Below are positions 10,373-20,330 of a DNA stretch of 64,000 nucleotides, one piece after another. A model generated the notes under the pieces. The model saw nothing but the letters and a program-made list of their open reading frames with translations. It was not told the DNA's origin and did no database searches. Numbering within the stretch: the first letter of the stretch is position 1; every line of letters begins with the position of its first letter. The position numbers and the translations under genes are program-made. This DNA is from Paracidovorax wautersii (lineage in GTDB: Bacteria; Pseudomonadota; Gammaproteobacteria; Burkholderiales; Burkholderiaceae_C), in assembly GCF_900113035.1 (NCBI RefSeq), contig NZ_FONX01000010.1, positions 118,062 through 182,061 on the forward strand, read 5' to 3'.

Positions 10373-13300
10373 CTAACGGCCGTTTCCGTGGCCGGCCGGG
10401 GCCGGCGCCCCGGGCTTGCGGCGCAGCACCACGCGCCCGAACCACTGCGAGAAATCGTCCACATAGGTGAACACGGCCGGCACCACCAGCAGGCTGAGCA
10501 CGGTGGAGGTGATGAGCCCGCCGATCACCGCCACCGCCATGGGCGAGCGGAAGCTCATGTCCGCGCTGCCCAGCGCCAGGGCGATGGGCATCATGCCCGC
10601 GCCCATGGCCAGCGTGGTCATGATGATGGGGCGGGCGCGCTTGTGGCAGGCGTCGAGCAGCGCTTCCAGCCGGCCCTTGCCCTCGCGCCGCGCCACGATG
10701 GCGTATTCCACCAGCAGGATGGAGTTCTTGGTGGCGATGCCCATCAGCATGATCAGCCCGATGAGCGAGGGCATCGAGAAGCTCTTGCCCGCGATCAGGA
10801 GGCCCACGAACGCGCCGCCCAGCGACAGCGGCAGCGCCATCAGGATGGTGACCGGCTGCAGGAAGTCCTTGAACAGCAGCACCAGCACGATGTAGATGCA
10901 GACCACGCCGGTCAGCATGGCCAGGCCGAAGCTGGAGAACAGCTCGCCCATCATCTCGGCGTCGCCCACGTTGATGAGGCGCACGCTGGCAGGCAGGCCG
11001 CGCACGGCAGGCAGCGCCTGGATGGCCTGGGCCACCTCGCCCAGGCCGGAGTCGCCCAGCTCGATCTCGAAATTGACGTTGCGCGATCGGTCGTAGCGGC
11101 TGATGACGGCCGGCCCGCCCGCCACCTCCAGCGTGGCGACCTCGCCCAGGCGCACCGGCCCGCGCGCGCCGGGCACGGCCAGCCGTTCCAGCACCGAGAG
11201 GTCGCGCCGGGCGGCGTCGTCCAGCCGCACGACGATGGGCACCTGCCGCTGCGCGAGGTTGAGCTTGGGCAGGTACTGGTCGTAGTCGCCCACGGTGGCC
11301 ACGCGCAGCGTCTCGGCGATGGCGCTGCTGGTCACGCCCAGGTCGGCGGCGCGCGCGAAGTCCGGGCGCACGGCGATCTCCGGGCGCACCAGGCTGGCGG
11401 TGGAGCTGACCCCGCCCACGCCGGGGATGGTGCGCAGCTCGGTGCCCACGGCGCGTGCGGCGGCGGCCAGCGCCTGCGGGTCTTCGCTCGCCAGCGCCAG
11501 CACGTACTTGTCGTTCGATCCGGCCAGGCCGATCTTCACGCGCACGCCGGGCAGGTCGGCCAGCTGGGCGCGCAGCTCGCGTTCGATGACCTGCTTGCGC
11601 GGGCGCTCGCCGCGCGGCGCCAGCCGCAGCGTCAGCGTGGCCTTGCGCGGGTCGCCCGCGCCGCCGCCGCCCGCGAACGGGTCGGCCCCGGTGGAGCCGC
11701 CGCCGATGGCGGTGTAGATGCTCTCGATGTGCCCCACGCGGCGCACCCGCTCGGTGGCCTGGGCCACGGCGGCCTCGGTGTCGGCCAGGCGGCTGCCGGG
11801 CGGCAGCTCCAGGCTGACCTGGGTCTGCTCGTTGTCGTCGGGCGGGATGAAGCCCGAGGGCAGCAGCGGGATCAGCGCCAGCGAGGCGGCGAAGAACACC
11901 AGCGCCCCGGCCACGGTGACGATGCGGTGCCTGAGGCACCAGGCCGATGCGCGCATGTAGGCGGCCAGCCAGCGCGGCTCCTTTTCCTCGCCCGCCAGGG
12001 GCTTGAGCAGGTAGGCGGCCATCATCGGCGTCAGCAGCCGCGCCACCACCAGCGAGGCGAACACCGCCAGCGCCGCCGTCCAGCCGAACTGCTTGAAGAA
12101 GCGCCCGGCGATGCCGCTCATGAACGCCGTGGGCAGGAACACCGCGATCAGCGTGAAGGTGGTGGCGATCACGGCCAGGCCGATCTCGTCGGCCGCCTCC
12201 ATCGCCGCCTGGTAGGGGCTCTTGCCCATGCGCAGGTGGCGCACGATGTTCTCCACCTCCACGATGGCGTCGTCCACCAGGATGCCCACCACCAGCGACA
12301 GCGCCAGCAGCGTGATGATGTTGATGGAAAAGCCCAGCATCTGCATGCCGATGAAGGCCGGAATCACCGACAGCGGCAGCGCCACGGCCGAGACGATGGT
12401 GGCGCGCCAGTTGCGCAGGAAGAGCCAGACCACCACCACGGCCAGGATGGCGCCTTCGTACAGAAGGCGCATGGAGCTGTCGTACTCGCCCTGCGCGATG
12501 GAGACGAAGTCCGCCGTGCGCGTGAGGTGCAGGTCCGGGTGCTCGGCCAGCAGCGCGTCCAGCGCGGCCTGCACGCCCGCTCCCACCTCCACCTCGCTCG
12601 CGCCGCGGCTGCGCGAGACCTCGAAGCCGATCACCGGCTTGCCGTCCAGCAGCGCCGCGCTGCGTGGTTCGGCCACCGTGTCGCTCACGGTGGCGACCTG
12701 GTCCAGCCGCACGCTGCGGCCGTCGGCCAGCGGAATCTGCAGCGCGCCGATCTGCTGGGCCGTCTGCACGGTGGCGATGGTGCGCAGCGGCTGCTCGGCA
12801 TTCCCCAGGTCGGCCCGGCCGCCCGCGCTTTCCAGCTGCACGGCGCGCAGCTGGCGCGAGACGGAGGCCGCCGTCACGCCCAGCGCCTGCAGCTTGAGCG
12901 GGTCCAGCGCCACGCGCACCTCGCGGCTCACGCCGCCCACGCGGTTGACCGCGCCCACGCCGCGCACGGCCAGCAGCCGGCGCGCGAGCGTGTCGTCCAC
13001 GAACCACGAGAGCGATTCGGCATCCATGCGGTCGGACGCGATGGCGAAGGCCAGGATGGGCTGCGACGACAGCTCCAGCTTGGTGATGATGGGGTCGCGC
13101 AGGTCGGCCGGCAGGTCGGCGCGCACGCGGCTGACGGCCGAGCGCACGTCGTCCACCGCCTCCTGCACCGGCTTTTCCAGCTGGTATTCGGCGGCGATGC
13201 TGGCGCTGCCGTCGGTCAGCGTGGTGGTGATGTGCTTGAGGCCCTGCGTGGTGGCGATGGCGTTCTCGATCTTGCGCGCCACGTCGGATTCGAGCTGCCC

Positions 13301-13468
13301 GGGCGCCGCGCCCGGCAGCGCGGCAGTGACCATCACCACCGGCAGATCCATGTCGGGAAAGTTCTGCACCTTCATGGAGTGGAAGGAAAGCAGCCCGGCC
13401 AGCGTGAGCAGCACGAACAGCATCGCGGCCGGAATGGGGTTGCGGATGGACCAGGCGGAGAGATTCAT
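10373..13468 (-). CDS. RND efflux pump inner-membrane permease (HAE1 family)
   Basis: 1031 residues with the RND plan: a first transmembrane helix at residues 10-30, a large periplasmic domain, helices 2-6, a repeat of the pattern, and a helical end. Family motifs include PDMDLPVVMV, GILVDDAIVEVENI with the proton-relay aspartate pair of TM4, and GIATKNSILLVEYA in the second half. It would export hydrophobic or amphiphilic compounds by proton antiport, using the adaptor and outer-membrane factor encoded just upstream. It is the last gene of a four-gene operon starting at 17042. Substrate range cannot be predicted. Confidence 0.95.
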   Translation of the reverse strand: MNLSAWSIRNPIPAAMLFVLLTLAGLLSFHSMKVQNFPDMDLPVVMVTAALPGAAPGQLESDVARKIENAIATTQGLKHITTTLTDGSASIAAEYQLEKPVQEAVDDVRSAVSRVRADLPADLRDPIITKLELSSQPILAFAIASDRMDAESLSWFVDDTLARRLLAVRGVGAVNRVGGVSREVRVALDPLKLQALGVTAASVSRQLRAVQLESAGGRADLGNAEQPLRTIATVQTAQQIGALQIPLADGRSVRLDQVATVSDTVAEPRSAALLDGKPVIGFEVSRSRGASEVEVGAGVQAALDALLAEHPDLHLTRTADFVSIAQGEYDSSMRLLYEGAILAVVVVWLFLRNWRATIVSAVALPLSVIPAFIGMQMLGFSINIITLLALSLVVGILVDDAIVEVENIVRHLRMGKSPYQAAMEAADEIGLAVIATTFTLIAVFLPTAFMSGIAGRFFKQFGWTAALAVFASLVVARLLTPMMAAYLLKPLAGEEKEPRWLAAYMRASAWCLRHRIVTVAGALVFFAASLALIPLLPSGFIPPDDNEQTQVSLELPPGSRLADTEAAVAQATERVRRVGHIESIYTAIGGGSTGADPFAGGGGAGDPRKATLTLRLAPRGERPRKQVIERELRAQLADLPGVRVKIGLAGSNDKYVLALASEDPQALAAAARAVGTELRTIPGVGGVSSTASLVRPEIAVRPDFARAADLGVTSSAIAETLRVATVGDYDQYLPKLNLAQRQVPIVVRLDDAARRDLSVLERLAVPGARGPVRLGEVATLEVAGGPAVISRYDRSRNVNFEIELGDSGLGEVAQAIQALPAVRGLPASVRLINVGDAEMMGELFSSFGLAMLTGVVCIYIVLVLLFKDFLQPVTILMALPLSLGGAFVGLLIAGKSFSMPSLIGLIMLMGIATKNSILLVEYAIVARREGKGRLEALLDACHKRARPIIMTTLAMGAGMMPIALALGSADMSFRSPMAVAVIGGLITSTVLSLLVVPAVFTYVDDFSQWFGRVVLRRKPGAPAPAGHGNGR

Positions 13469-13525
13469 GGGCAGGGCCCCCGAAGGAGGGCGGATGGAGC
13501 GCGGCAGGGCATGGCGGTTCGCTCC

Positions 13526-14755
13526 TTATTTGCTAGCGGGCTGCGCAGGTGCGGCGGGCGCTGCAGGCTGTTTTTCTGCAGAAGCAGCCGCCTCCACGCG
13601 CACCCGGTCGCCATCGTTGAGGAAGGCGCCGCCGCGCTCGACCAGCACGCTGCCGGCCGCCAGGCCCGAGGTGATCTCCACCCGGTCGCCCACGCGCTGG
13701 CCGGTCTGCACGCGGCGCAGCGCCACGCGGTCGCCGGCGGGCAGCTCGAACACATAGCTGAAGCCGTCGCGCACCACCACGGCCGACTGCGGCACGGTGA
13801 GCGCCTCGCGCGCGCCCAGCAGGAAGTCGCCGCGGGCGAACATGCCCGGGAAGAAGGCGCCTGCGCCGGCCTGTGCCGCGCCCGCCGCCCTGGCTCGGCC
13901 TGGCCTGGCGTCGGCGTCTTCGCGGCCCGGCAGATCCACATAGACCAGGCCGTTGCGCGTCTGCGGGTCCACCGTGGGCGCCACCATGCGCACCGTGCCG
14001 CGCACCTGCACGCCGCTGGCGGAGGTGACCAGGGCCGTCTGGCCGGGGCGGATGCGCGGCAGGTCGGCCGAAGTCACCTCGGCGCGCCACTCCAGCCGGC
14101 CGCGCCGCACCAGGCGGAACAGCTCGGCGCCGCCGTTGACCACCGCGCCCACCGTGGCGGTGCGCGAGGAGATCACGCCGGCATCGGGCGCCAGCACCTG
14201 CGTGTGGCGCAGCCGCAGCTGCTGGACCTGCAGCGCGGCCTGCGCCGCCTCCACGCGCGCCTGGGCCGTGGCGCTGGCCGTGGCGTACTGCTGGATCTGC
14301 TGGCGGCTCAAGGCGCCCGATTCGGTCAGCGTGCGGGCGCGCTCGGCATTGGCGGCGGCCTCGGCCGCGCTGGCCTGCGCCTCCATCAGGCTGGCGCGGG
14401 CCTGGGCCACGTCGGCCTGCACCGTCTCGGGCGCGAGCACGGCCAGCACCTGGCCCTTGGCGACCACGTCGCCCACGTTCACGCGCACCTCGGCCAGCCG
14501 CAGGCCGCTGCTTTCGGCGCCGACGATGGCCTCCTGCCAGGCGGCGACGCTGCCGTTGGCCTCCAGCCGCAGGTCCACGGCCGACGTGACCGGGCGGACC
14601 GGCGTCACCACCAGGGCCGGGCGCGGCGCTGCGGTCTTGGCGGCCGGGGCCTGCTGGCCGGGCGCTGGGCGTGCGGCCAGCCAGGCCCCGCCGGCGCCCA
14701 GCAGGGCGCCCAGGGCCAGGGCGACGAGGGAAAGCGTGAGAGTCTTGCGCTGCAT
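13526..14755 (-). CDS. RND efflux periplasmic adaptor (membrane fusion protein)
   Basis: 409 residues: an N-terminal signal/anchor helix (LSLVALALGALLGAGGAWLA), a lipoyl half-motif (GSVAAWQEAIVGAESSG), an alpha-helical hairpin (about residues 100-165, rich in Ala/Gln), the returning lipoyl half (VLAPDAGVISS) and a beta-barrel domain. This is the HlyD/AcrA-type adaptor linking pump and outer-membrane channel. It lies 57 bp before the pump gene and 77 bp after the outer-membrane-factor gene. A short Gly/Ala-rich insertion near residue 300 looks like a tolerated loop expansion. Confidence 0.93.
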   Translation of the reverse strand: MQRKTLTLSLVALALGALLGAGGAWLAARPAPGQQAPAAKTAAPRPALVVTPVRPVTSAVDLRLEANGSVAAWQEAIVGAESSGLRLAEVRVNVGDVVAKGQVLAVLAPETVQADVAQARASLMEAQASAAEAAANAERARTLTESGALSRQQIQQYATASATAQARVEAAQAALQVQQLRLRHTQVLAPDAGVISSRTATVGAVVNGGAELFRLVRRGRLEWRAEVTSADLPRIRPGQTALVTSASGVQVRGTVRMVAPTVDPQTRNGLVYVDLPGREDADARPGRARAAGAAQAGAGAFFPGMFARGDFLLGAREALTVPQSAVVVRDGFSYVFELPAGDRVALRRVQTGQRVGDRVEITSGLAAGSVLVERGGAFLNDGDRVRVEAAASAEKQPAAPAAPAQPASK

Positions 14756-14832
14756 GGGATGTGTTCCGTTCGTGCGGGCCATGCGGCCCGGAAAGAGGCG
14801 GTCGGTGGGGCGGGGCCGGGGCGGCGTGCGGC

Positions 14833-16341
14833 TCAGGCGCCGGGGGCCGGCGGGGTGGCCGGGGCGGTGGGGGGCGATGGGGTGGCGGCGGGCAGGCTGC
14901 GGTCCCAGCCCCCGCCGGCGGCGCGGTAGAGCGCCACCCAGGCGGCCATGCGCTCCTGCTGCAGCCCGACCAGCGCCGTTTCGGAGGCCAACGCCGTGCG
15001 GCGCGCGTCTTCCAGCTCCACCAGGCTGGCGAGGCCCGCGCGCCAGCGCGCCTGCGTGCCCTCGAACGACTGGCGGTAGCCGGCGGCGGCGCGCTGCGCA
15101 TCGGCGCTGCGGCGGGCGGTGCTGTCCAGCCGCACCAGGGCCTGCTCGACCTCGCTCACCGCCTTGCGCACGGTGGCGCGGTAGGCCGTCACGGCCTGCT
15201 CGTATTGCGCGCTGGCCGCATCCACCTGCGCGGCGCGGCGGCCGCCGTCCAGCAGGGGCAGCGACAGCGCCAGCGGGCCGATGGACCAGGTGTTGCTCGT
15301 CACCTCGTTGCCGCCCATGCGCACCATGCCGCGCCCGATGGAGCCGGTGAGCGACAGGCGCGGATAGCGCTGCGCGCGGGCGTTGCCCACCTCGGCGCTG
15401 GCGGCGGCCACCTCGCGCTCGGCCGCATACACGTCGGGCCGCTGGGCGATGGTCTGCGCGGGCAGCGCGGGGATGTCGAAGAGCGCGTCCGGTGCCTCGG
15501 GCGCGGGCGTGGCGGCCAGGCGCTGGCGCAGGGCGGGCTCGTCCCAGCCGGTCAGCGCCACCAGCGTCTTCACGCCGATCTCGCACTGCATGCGCTGCTG
15601 CGCGGCGCGCACCTGGGCGTCGGCGAAGCTGGCGCTGGCCAGGGCCGCCGTGGCCGGGGCGGTGAAGCCGGCGCGCTCGCTCTCGCCGGTCAGCCGCGCC
15701 GTCTCGCCGCGCGAGCGGGCATCCGATTCGGCCACCGCCAGCTGGCGCGTGCAGTGGCGCCAGTCGCTGAGCTGCTGCGCCACCTCGGCCGCGACGGAGA
15801 CACGCGCCTCGTGCCACTGCGCGCCGGCCGCGGCCAGGCGCTGGGCGGCGGCATCGCTGGCGGCGGCATTGCCGCCGAAGAGATCGATCTCCCAGCTGGA
15901 CTGCAGCGCGCCCTGGGCGGTGGTGGCCAGGCCGTTCACCGACTGGTTGAAGCCCCGGCTGGCGCTGCCCTGCGCGTCCAGCGACGGCAGCAGCGCGGCG
16001 CGTGCGGCGGTCTGCGTGGCCCGCGCCTGGGCGATGCGCGCGCCGGCCTGGGCCACGGTGGGGCTCACGTTCTGCGCGGCGCGGATCAGCTCGGGCAGCA
16101 GCGGGTCGCCCTGCTGTTCCCACCACCGGGCCAGATCGGCCACCTGGCCGTGGTGCGGCAGCGGCGCCTGCCAGGCGGCGGGCGCGGGGGCGGCCACCTG
16201 CGCGGGCGGGCGCTGCACGGCGCAGGCCGTGAGCAGCAGCGCCAGGGGCAGGGCGGCGGCCATCGCCGCGAGCCGCGCAGGGCGGGCCTGGGCGGCTGCG
16301 GATGGAGCGGGCGGGCGGGGGCGTTGAATGGTGGTCGTCAT
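14833..16341 (-). CDS. RND efflux outer-membrane factor lipoprotein (NodT family)
   Basis: The 502-residue protein has a lipoprotein signal ending in LLLTACAVQ, so it is probably lipid-anchored in the outer membrane. The two TolC-like repeats are visible, with WWEQQGDPLLPELI, SWEIDLFGG, and FDIPALPAQTIAQRPDVYAAE, which is a hallmark of the NodT/OprM group. It forms the exit duct of the pump. Start 16341 lies 8 bp after the regulator stop codon, so the two are co-transcribed. It ends in a Pro/Ala/Thr-rich tail. Confidence 0.94.
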   Translation of the reverse strand: MTTTIQRPRPPAPSAAAQARPARLAAMAAALPLALLLTACAVQRPPAQVAAPAPAAWQAPLPHHGQVADLARWWEQQGDPLLPELIRAAQNVSPTVAQAGARIAQARATQTAARAALLPSLDAQGSASRGFNQSVNGLATTAQGALQSSWEIDLFGGNAAASDAAAQRLAAAGAQWHEARVSVAAEVAQQLSDWRHCTRQLAVAESDARSRGETARLTGESERAGFTAPATAALASASFADAQVRAAQQRMQCEIGVKTLVALTGWDEPALRQRLAATPAPEAPDALFDIPALPAQTIAQRPDVYAAEREVAAASAEVGNARAQRYPRLSLTGSIGRGMVRMGGNEVTSNTWSIGPLALSLPLLDGGRRAAQVDAASAQYEQAVTAYRATVRKAVSEVEQALVRLDSTARRSADAQRAAAGYRQSFEGTQARWRAGLASLVELEDARRTALASETALVGLQQERMAAWVALYRAAGGGWDRSLPAATPSPPTAPATPPAPGA

Positions 16342-16349
16342 GGCGGGTG

Positions 16350-17042
16350 CTACATGGAGGGCGGGGCCACGCCGCGCAGCGCGGCTTCGGCGGCCACCAG
16401 GGCGAGGGCGTAGGCGGTCAGGCGGTGCACCCAGGCCTGCACGGCGTCGGGCGCGTCCAGCAGCTGCGGGCGCAGGGCGATCAGCACGTCCTGCTGGCAC
16501 CAGATCTGCATCGCCAGGCCCGAGATGCTGAAGGCCAGCCGCTCCAGCCCGTCGTCGGACGCGGCCAGATTCAGGTGCCGGGCCAGCAGCCGCACCAGGG
16601 CCTCGTGCGGCACGCGCACGCTGGCTTGCACCTCGCGCTCCCACTGGCCGGTGGGCTCCAGCATCTCGCGGATGTGCAGACGTATGAACTGGCGCGCCCG
16701 TTCGCCGTGCTGCAGCGGCTCCAGCATGCCGCCGAAGTAGCAGGCCATCGCCTCGCGCAGGCTGAGGCGCTCGCTCGAAAACGCATCCACCAGCGGCTGC
16801 ACGTCGCCGAAGGATTCGCTGAACAGCGCTGCATACAGCGTGGCCTTGTCGCCGAAGTAATAGCTCACCGCCGCCACGTTGGCCTGCGCGGCCTGGGCGA
16901 TGGCGCGGATGGAGGTCTTGGCGTAGCCGTGCTCGGCGAAGAGCTGCAGCGCCGCGTGCAGCAGGCGTTCGCGGGCGGGCGGCGCTTCGGCGGCCGGGGC
17001 GTCCGGGGCGTCCGGGGCAGGGGAGGGGCTGTGGGCAGGCAT
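16350..17042 (-). CDS. TetR-family repressor, CecR/CerR type
   Basis: 230 residues: a disordered Pro/Ala N-terminus, then the TetR helix-turn-helix (RLLHAALQLFAEHGYAKTSI through NVAAVSYYFGDKATLY, about residues 25-72) and a C-terminal ligand-binding domain of the CecR (YbiH) kind. It is the first gene of the efflux operon, so it most likely represses itself and the pump until an inducer binds. A CAAACGTTTG palindrome 26 bp upstream is the likely operator. Confidence 0.9.
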   Translation of the reverse strand: MPAHSPSPAPDAPDAPAAEAPPARERLLHAALQLFAEHGYAKTSIRAIAQAAQANVAAVSYYFGDKATLYAALFSESFGDVQPLVDAFSSERLSLREAMACYFGGMLEPLQHGERARQFIRLHIREMLEPTGQWEREVQASVRVPHEALVRLLARHLNLAASDDGLERLAFSISGLAMQIWCQQDVLIALRPQLLDAPDAVQAWVHRLTAYALALVAAEAALRGVAPPSM

Positions 17043-17067
17043 CGCGGTGGATTAGATCACGATGAAT

Positions 17068-17077
17068 CAAACGTTTG
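17068..17077. promoter_or_regulatory. Palindromic operator candidate for the TetR-type repressor
   Basis: A perfect 10-bp palindrome CAAACGTTTG sits in the only A/T-rich patch (17058-17083) upstream of the repressor start at 17042. Its position and symmetry suit autoregulation by a TetR-family dimer. No footprint-level evidence is possible from sequence. Confidence 0.55.
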
Positions 17078-17181
17078 TTTTAACCAGGGTCAAGCGCTGG
17101 CGGCGGGGGCCCGCGGCCGGCGCCAGCGCCGCCGCCCGGGCGGGGCGGCGCCATGGTTCGCTTCTGGGCGAATGCCTGGGT

Positions 17182-17230
17182 ATGCTATGAAATTGGTAGC
17201 TATAGGCGTTTGATTATCAAGCGCTGCAGG
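17182..17230. repeat. REP-like intergenic repeat, degenerate copy
   Basis: The segment reads TGCTATGAAATTGGTAGCTA followed by a hairpin, GCGTTTGA/TCAAGCGC around TTA (17206-17224). Its core matches the purB hairpin at 5585-5627 in 16 of 19 bases. It lies between the efflux operon and the 3' end of the amidohydrolase gene. Confidence 0.6.
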
Positions 17231-17303
17231 CCGGTAAGGCTCGAAATCCCCGGAGCCCGATGGCCTGCGGAGGCCCGGCCCCGGGAGGGCGCCCCCCGCC
17301 GCT

Positions 17304-18197
17304 CTAGGCGCTGCCGATGCCCAGCAGCCGGGCCGCGTTGCCGTACAGCACCCGGTCGATCACGCTTTCGCGTAGGCCCAGCGCCAGCGCGTCGTCAATG
17401 GACTGGCCGATCGGCCGGAACGGGTACGAGGAGCCGAACAGCAGCTGGTCGCCCAGGAAGCCGTTGGCGGCTTCCACGTAGGCCTGGCTGCCGGGCTGGA
17501 ACAGGTACATGTCGGGCACCAGGAAGACGTTGTCGTAGCGGAAGGCGAGGCCGATGGCCTGCTGCACGTTGGGCCACCAGCCGTGGTAGGCCACCAGGGG
17601 CAGCCGCGGGAAGGCCTGCGCCACGCGCGCCACCGGGGCGGGGTCGTTGAAGCGCAGGTCGGGCGAGGTGGGCCCGGTCATCAGGAACACCGGCACGCCC
17701 AGCTGCTGCGCCAGGTCGTAGAGGGGGAAGTACACCGGATCGTCCGGGTGGCGCGGGGGCTGGCCGAAGCCCGGCTCGATGTCGATGCCCGCCAGGCCCA
17801 GCGTCTTCACGGCGCGCTCGGCTTCGGCCAGCGCGGCGGCCTCGCCCTGCAGCGCCGGGTCCACCGCGCCGATGCCGATCAGCTCCGGGTGGCCCTGCAC
17901 GATGGCGTGGATGGTGTCGTTGGGCAGGTGCTGGCCGGGCGTGTGCCGGCCCACGACCACCGCGTGCGACAGCTGCGCATCGCGCACTTCGGCCAGAAAG
18001 CCTTCGGGCGTGCGCGAGCGGGCGAAGTGCGCGTCGTCGCCGCGCGTGCCCACGCGCCGGTTCAGCCAGCGCGCCAGGTCTTCGCCGGGCGAGCCGGGCG
18101 TTCTGCCGAAGAAGTCGTGCAGGTAGGCGGGCCTGCAGCGCATGTCGATCACGCGCGGATGCGCGCTGGAAGAAGCCGGTGGCGTCGCGGCGCTCAT
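17304..18197 (-). CDS. Amidohydrolase-2 family protein lacking the usual metal ligands
   Basis: 297 residues of the COG2159 (Amidohydro_2) TIM-barrel type: [16 protein letters not shown] at the start, AGIDIEPGF, then [12 protein letters not shown] and [13 protein letters not shown] near the end. Where active members have D-x-H-x-H after the first strand, this one has DMRCRP, so the two first metal ligands are missing. Its start overlaps the stop of the SsuD-like monooxygenase (ATGA), so the two are translationally coupled. That suggests action on the product or substrate of an organosulfur monooxygenase, possibly hydrolysis or decarboxylation by a changed mechanism. Function unproven. Confidence 0.82.
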   Translation of the reverse strand: MSAATPPASSSAHPRVIDMRCRPAYLHDFFGRTPGSPGEDLARWLNRRVGTRGDDAHFARSRTPEGFLAEVRDAQLSHAVVVGRHTPGQHLPNDTIHAIVQGHPELIGIGAVDPALQGEAAALAEAERAVKTLGLAGIDIEPGFGQPPRHPDDPVYFPLYDLAQQLGVPVFLMTGPTSPDLRFNDPAPVARVAQAFPRLPLVAYHGWWPNVQQAIGLAFRYDNVFLVPDMYLFQPGSQAYVEAANGFLGDQLLFGSSYPFRPIGQSIDDALALGLRESVIDRVLYGNAARLLGIGSA

Positions 18198-19390
18198 CGC
18201 ACGGCCTCCAGCTCGGCGACCTCGGCGGCGGGCTGTGCGGCCGCCGGCGCGGGGCGGGCCGCCCGGATGTCGAACGCGCCGCCGGTCAGCGACTGGTCGC
18301 GCAGCGTCACCGACTGCCTGCCGCCCAGCAGCGGAAACACCAGCTCGGCGAAGCGGATGGCCTCTTCCAGGTGCGGATAGCCCGAGAGCACGAAGCGGTC
18401 CACGCCCACGTCCACGTATTCCTGCAGCCGCTCGGCCACCTCCTGCGCATTGCCCACCAGCGAGGTGCCGGCCCCGCCGCGCACCAGGCCCACGCCGGCC
18501 CACAGGTTGGGCCCTACCACCAGCCGGTCGCGCCGGCCGCCGTGCAGCGCGGCCATGCGGCGCTGGCCTTCGGAATCCATGCGCGCGTAGTTCTGCTGCG
18601 CCCGGGCGATGTCGTCGTCGGTCAGGCGGCTGATGAGGCGGTCGGCATCGGCCCAGGCCTCTTCGCTGGTCTCGCGCACGATGACGTGCAGACGCACGCC
18701 GAAGCGCAGCGGGTGCCGGTCGAGGTCGCGGCCCTGGGCGGCGGCGCGCTGGCGCACGTCGGCGATCTTCGCGGCCACAGCGGCGGGCGGCTCGCCCCAG
18801 GTCAGGTAGGCATCGACATGCCGGGCGGCCAGATCGTGCGCGGCCGGCGACGAGCCGCCGAAGTAGAGCGGCGGGTAGGGCTGCGTGGCCGGCGCGAAGA
18901 AGTTCTGCGCACCCCTCACCTGCAGGTGCCGGCCTTCGAAGTCCACCTTCTCGCCCTGCAGCAGGCGGCGCCAGATGGTCAGGAACTCGTCGCCTGCGGC
19001 ATAGCGCGTGTCGTGGTCGTAGAACACGCCGTCTGCGGCTAGCTCGGTCGCGTCGCCGCCGGGCACCACGTTCAGCAGCAGCCGGCCGGCGCCCAGCGCC
19101 TGGTCCAGCGAGGCGGCCTGCCGCGCCGAGGCGGTGGGGTTGCCCAGCGAGGTGCGCAGCGCCACCAGCAGCCGGATGCGCTGGGTGACGGGCACCAGGC
19201 TGGCCGCGGTCACCCAGGGGTCCAGGCAGGAGCTGCCGGTGGGGATGAGCAGGCCGTCGTAGCCCAGCTGCTCGCAGGTCACGGCGATCTGGCGCATGTA
19301 GGCGTTGGTGGGCGCGCGGCCGAAGTCGGAGGTGCCCAGGTAGCGGGTGTCGCCCGAGGTGGGCAGGAACCAGAAGATGTCGGGACTCAT
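18194..19390 (-). CDS. FMNH2-dependent alkanesulfonate monooxygenase (SsuD-like, LLM family)
   Basis: 398 residues of the bacterial-luciferase-like flavin family. [19 protein letters not shown] at the N-terminus and [28 protein letters not shown] and [12 protein letters not shown] are SsuD-type motifs. The enzyme splits C-S bonds of sulfonates with FMNH2 and oxygen, releasing sulfite and an aldehyde; reduced flavin would come from the MsuE-type reductase encoded at 47.5 kb. It leads a two-gene unit with the amidohydrolase. A promoter motif shared with two other sulfur units lies 122 bp upstream. An Ala/Glu-rich C-terminal tail is extra relative to typical SsuD. Confidence 0.9.
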   Translation of the reverse strand: MSPDIFWFLPTSGDTRYLGTSDFGRAPTNAYMRQIAVTCEQLGYDGLLIPTGSSCLDPWVTAASLVPVTQRIRLLVALRTSLGNPTASARQAASLDQALGAGRLLLNVVPGGDATELAADGVFYDHDTRYAAGDEFLTIWRRLLQGEKVDFEGRHLQVRGAQNFFAPATQPYPPLYFGGSSPAAHDLAARHVDAYLTWGEPPAAVAAKIADVRQRAAAQGRDLDRHPLRFGVRLHVIVRETSEEAWADADRLISRLTDDDIARAQQNYARMDSEGQRRMAALHGGRRDRLVVGPNLWAGVGLVRGGAGTSLVGNAQEVAERLQEYVDVGVDRFVLSGYPHLEEAIRFAELVFPLLGGRQSVTLRDQSLTGGAFDIRAARPAPAAAQPAAEVAELEAVR

Positions 19391-19512
19391 GGAGCGGGGC
19401 TTTCAGCGTCGGCGTTGGATGAGGGGCGCAGGGCGTGGCGGCCTGGGAGGCGGCGCGGCCCGGGGCGCGGGGATGCTGCGAGTGTGCTGAGTCGGGCGGC
19501 CTCGCCATCTGC

Positions 19513-19533
19513 GGAATTCGCGCTTGCTTATGC
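19513..19533 (-). promoter_or_regulatory. Shared sulfur-locus promoter motif, copy 1
   Basis: Read on the minus strand the site begins GCATAAGCAAGCGCGAAT and ends TCC, preceded by CGAACC. It matches a motif before the msuE and sfnB units with only spaced differences. It lies 122 bp upstream of the SsuD-like start codon. Likely bound by a sulfur-starvation activator of the CysB/Cbl type, or overlapping the -10 element; regulator inferred only. Confidence 0.55.
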
Positions 19534-19667
19534 GGTTCGTGATCCGGCTGCTGGAAGCGCTGCGGCACGCCCATGGCTTCCGAGCACCGCCCGCTGCCTT
19601 CCCGCACCGCTGCGGGGCCTGGGCGGCCCCGCTGAGGCCGCCCTCGGGCAGGCAGCCAGGCAGGCGC

Positions 19668-20330
19668 TCAGCGGCTGCGCAGCCGGCGCACCCAGTGGTC
19701 GCCGCTCCACTGCACCAGCGACACCAGCGCGATCAGCACGGCGATCACGATCAGCATCACCTGCGTGTCGAAGCGCTGGTAGCCGTAGCGGATGGCCAGA
19801 TCGCCCAGCCCGCCCGCGCCCACGGCGCCGGCCATGGCCGAGGAGCTGATCAGCGCCACCAGCGTGATGGTGAAGCCGCCCACGATGCCGGGCAGCGCCT
19901 CGGGCAGATAGACGTGGCGCACGATGTGCCACTTGCGGCAGCCCATGGCCTGTGCGGCCTCGATCAGGCCCGGGTCCACCTCGCGCAGGCTCACCTCGGC
20001 GATGCGCGCGAAGAACGGCGTGGCGCTGATGGCCAGCGGCACCACCGCCGCCCACACGCCGATGGTGGTGCCCGCCACCAGCCGCGTGAACGGGATCAGC
20101 GCCACCAGCAGCACGATGAAGGGCGTGGCGCGAAAGCCGTTGATCACGCTGCCCAGCGCCCGGTGCAGGCGCGGCGCCGCCAGAAAGCCGCCGGGCGCCG
20201 TCACGATCAGCAGCACCGCCAGCGGAATGCCCGCCACCAGGGCGATGGCGGCGGAGGCGCCCACCATGGTCAGCGTATCGACCAAGGCCTGGGTGTAGCG
20301 CTCAAAGGGAATGCTCAACGTCAGCGACAT
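19668..20330 (-). CDS. metI: MetI-type ABC transporter permease
   Basis: 220 residues with five to six hydrophobic helices and the EAA loop ([26 protein letters not shown]) that contacts the ATPase; [20 protein letters not shown] is a MetI signature. Its first 29 bases overlap the end of the MetN gene, so translation is coupled. It is the last gene of the operon starting with the SfnB-type genes at 29 kb. In this setting the cargo is more likely a sulfonate, sulfone or thioether than methionine alone. Confidence 0.93.
   Translation of the reverse strand: MSLTLSIPFERYTQALVDTLTMVGASAAIALVAGIPLAVLLIVTAPGGFLAAPRLHRALGSVINGFRATPFIVLLVALIPFTRLVAGTTIGVWAAVVPLAISATPFFARIAEVSLREVDPGLIEAAQAMGCRKWHIVRHVYLPEALPGIVGGFTITLVALISSSAMAGAVGAGGLGDLAIRYGYQRFDTQVMLIVIAVLIALVSLVQWSGDHWVRRLRSR

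Noticed and set aside
10013..14929. Very long plus-strand open frame (over 1600 codons) across the efflux operon
   Set aside because: It is the mirror of the RND, adaptor and outer-membrane-factor genes; the translation is His/Gly/Arg/Gln-rich low complexity typical of antisense frames in high-G+C DNA.
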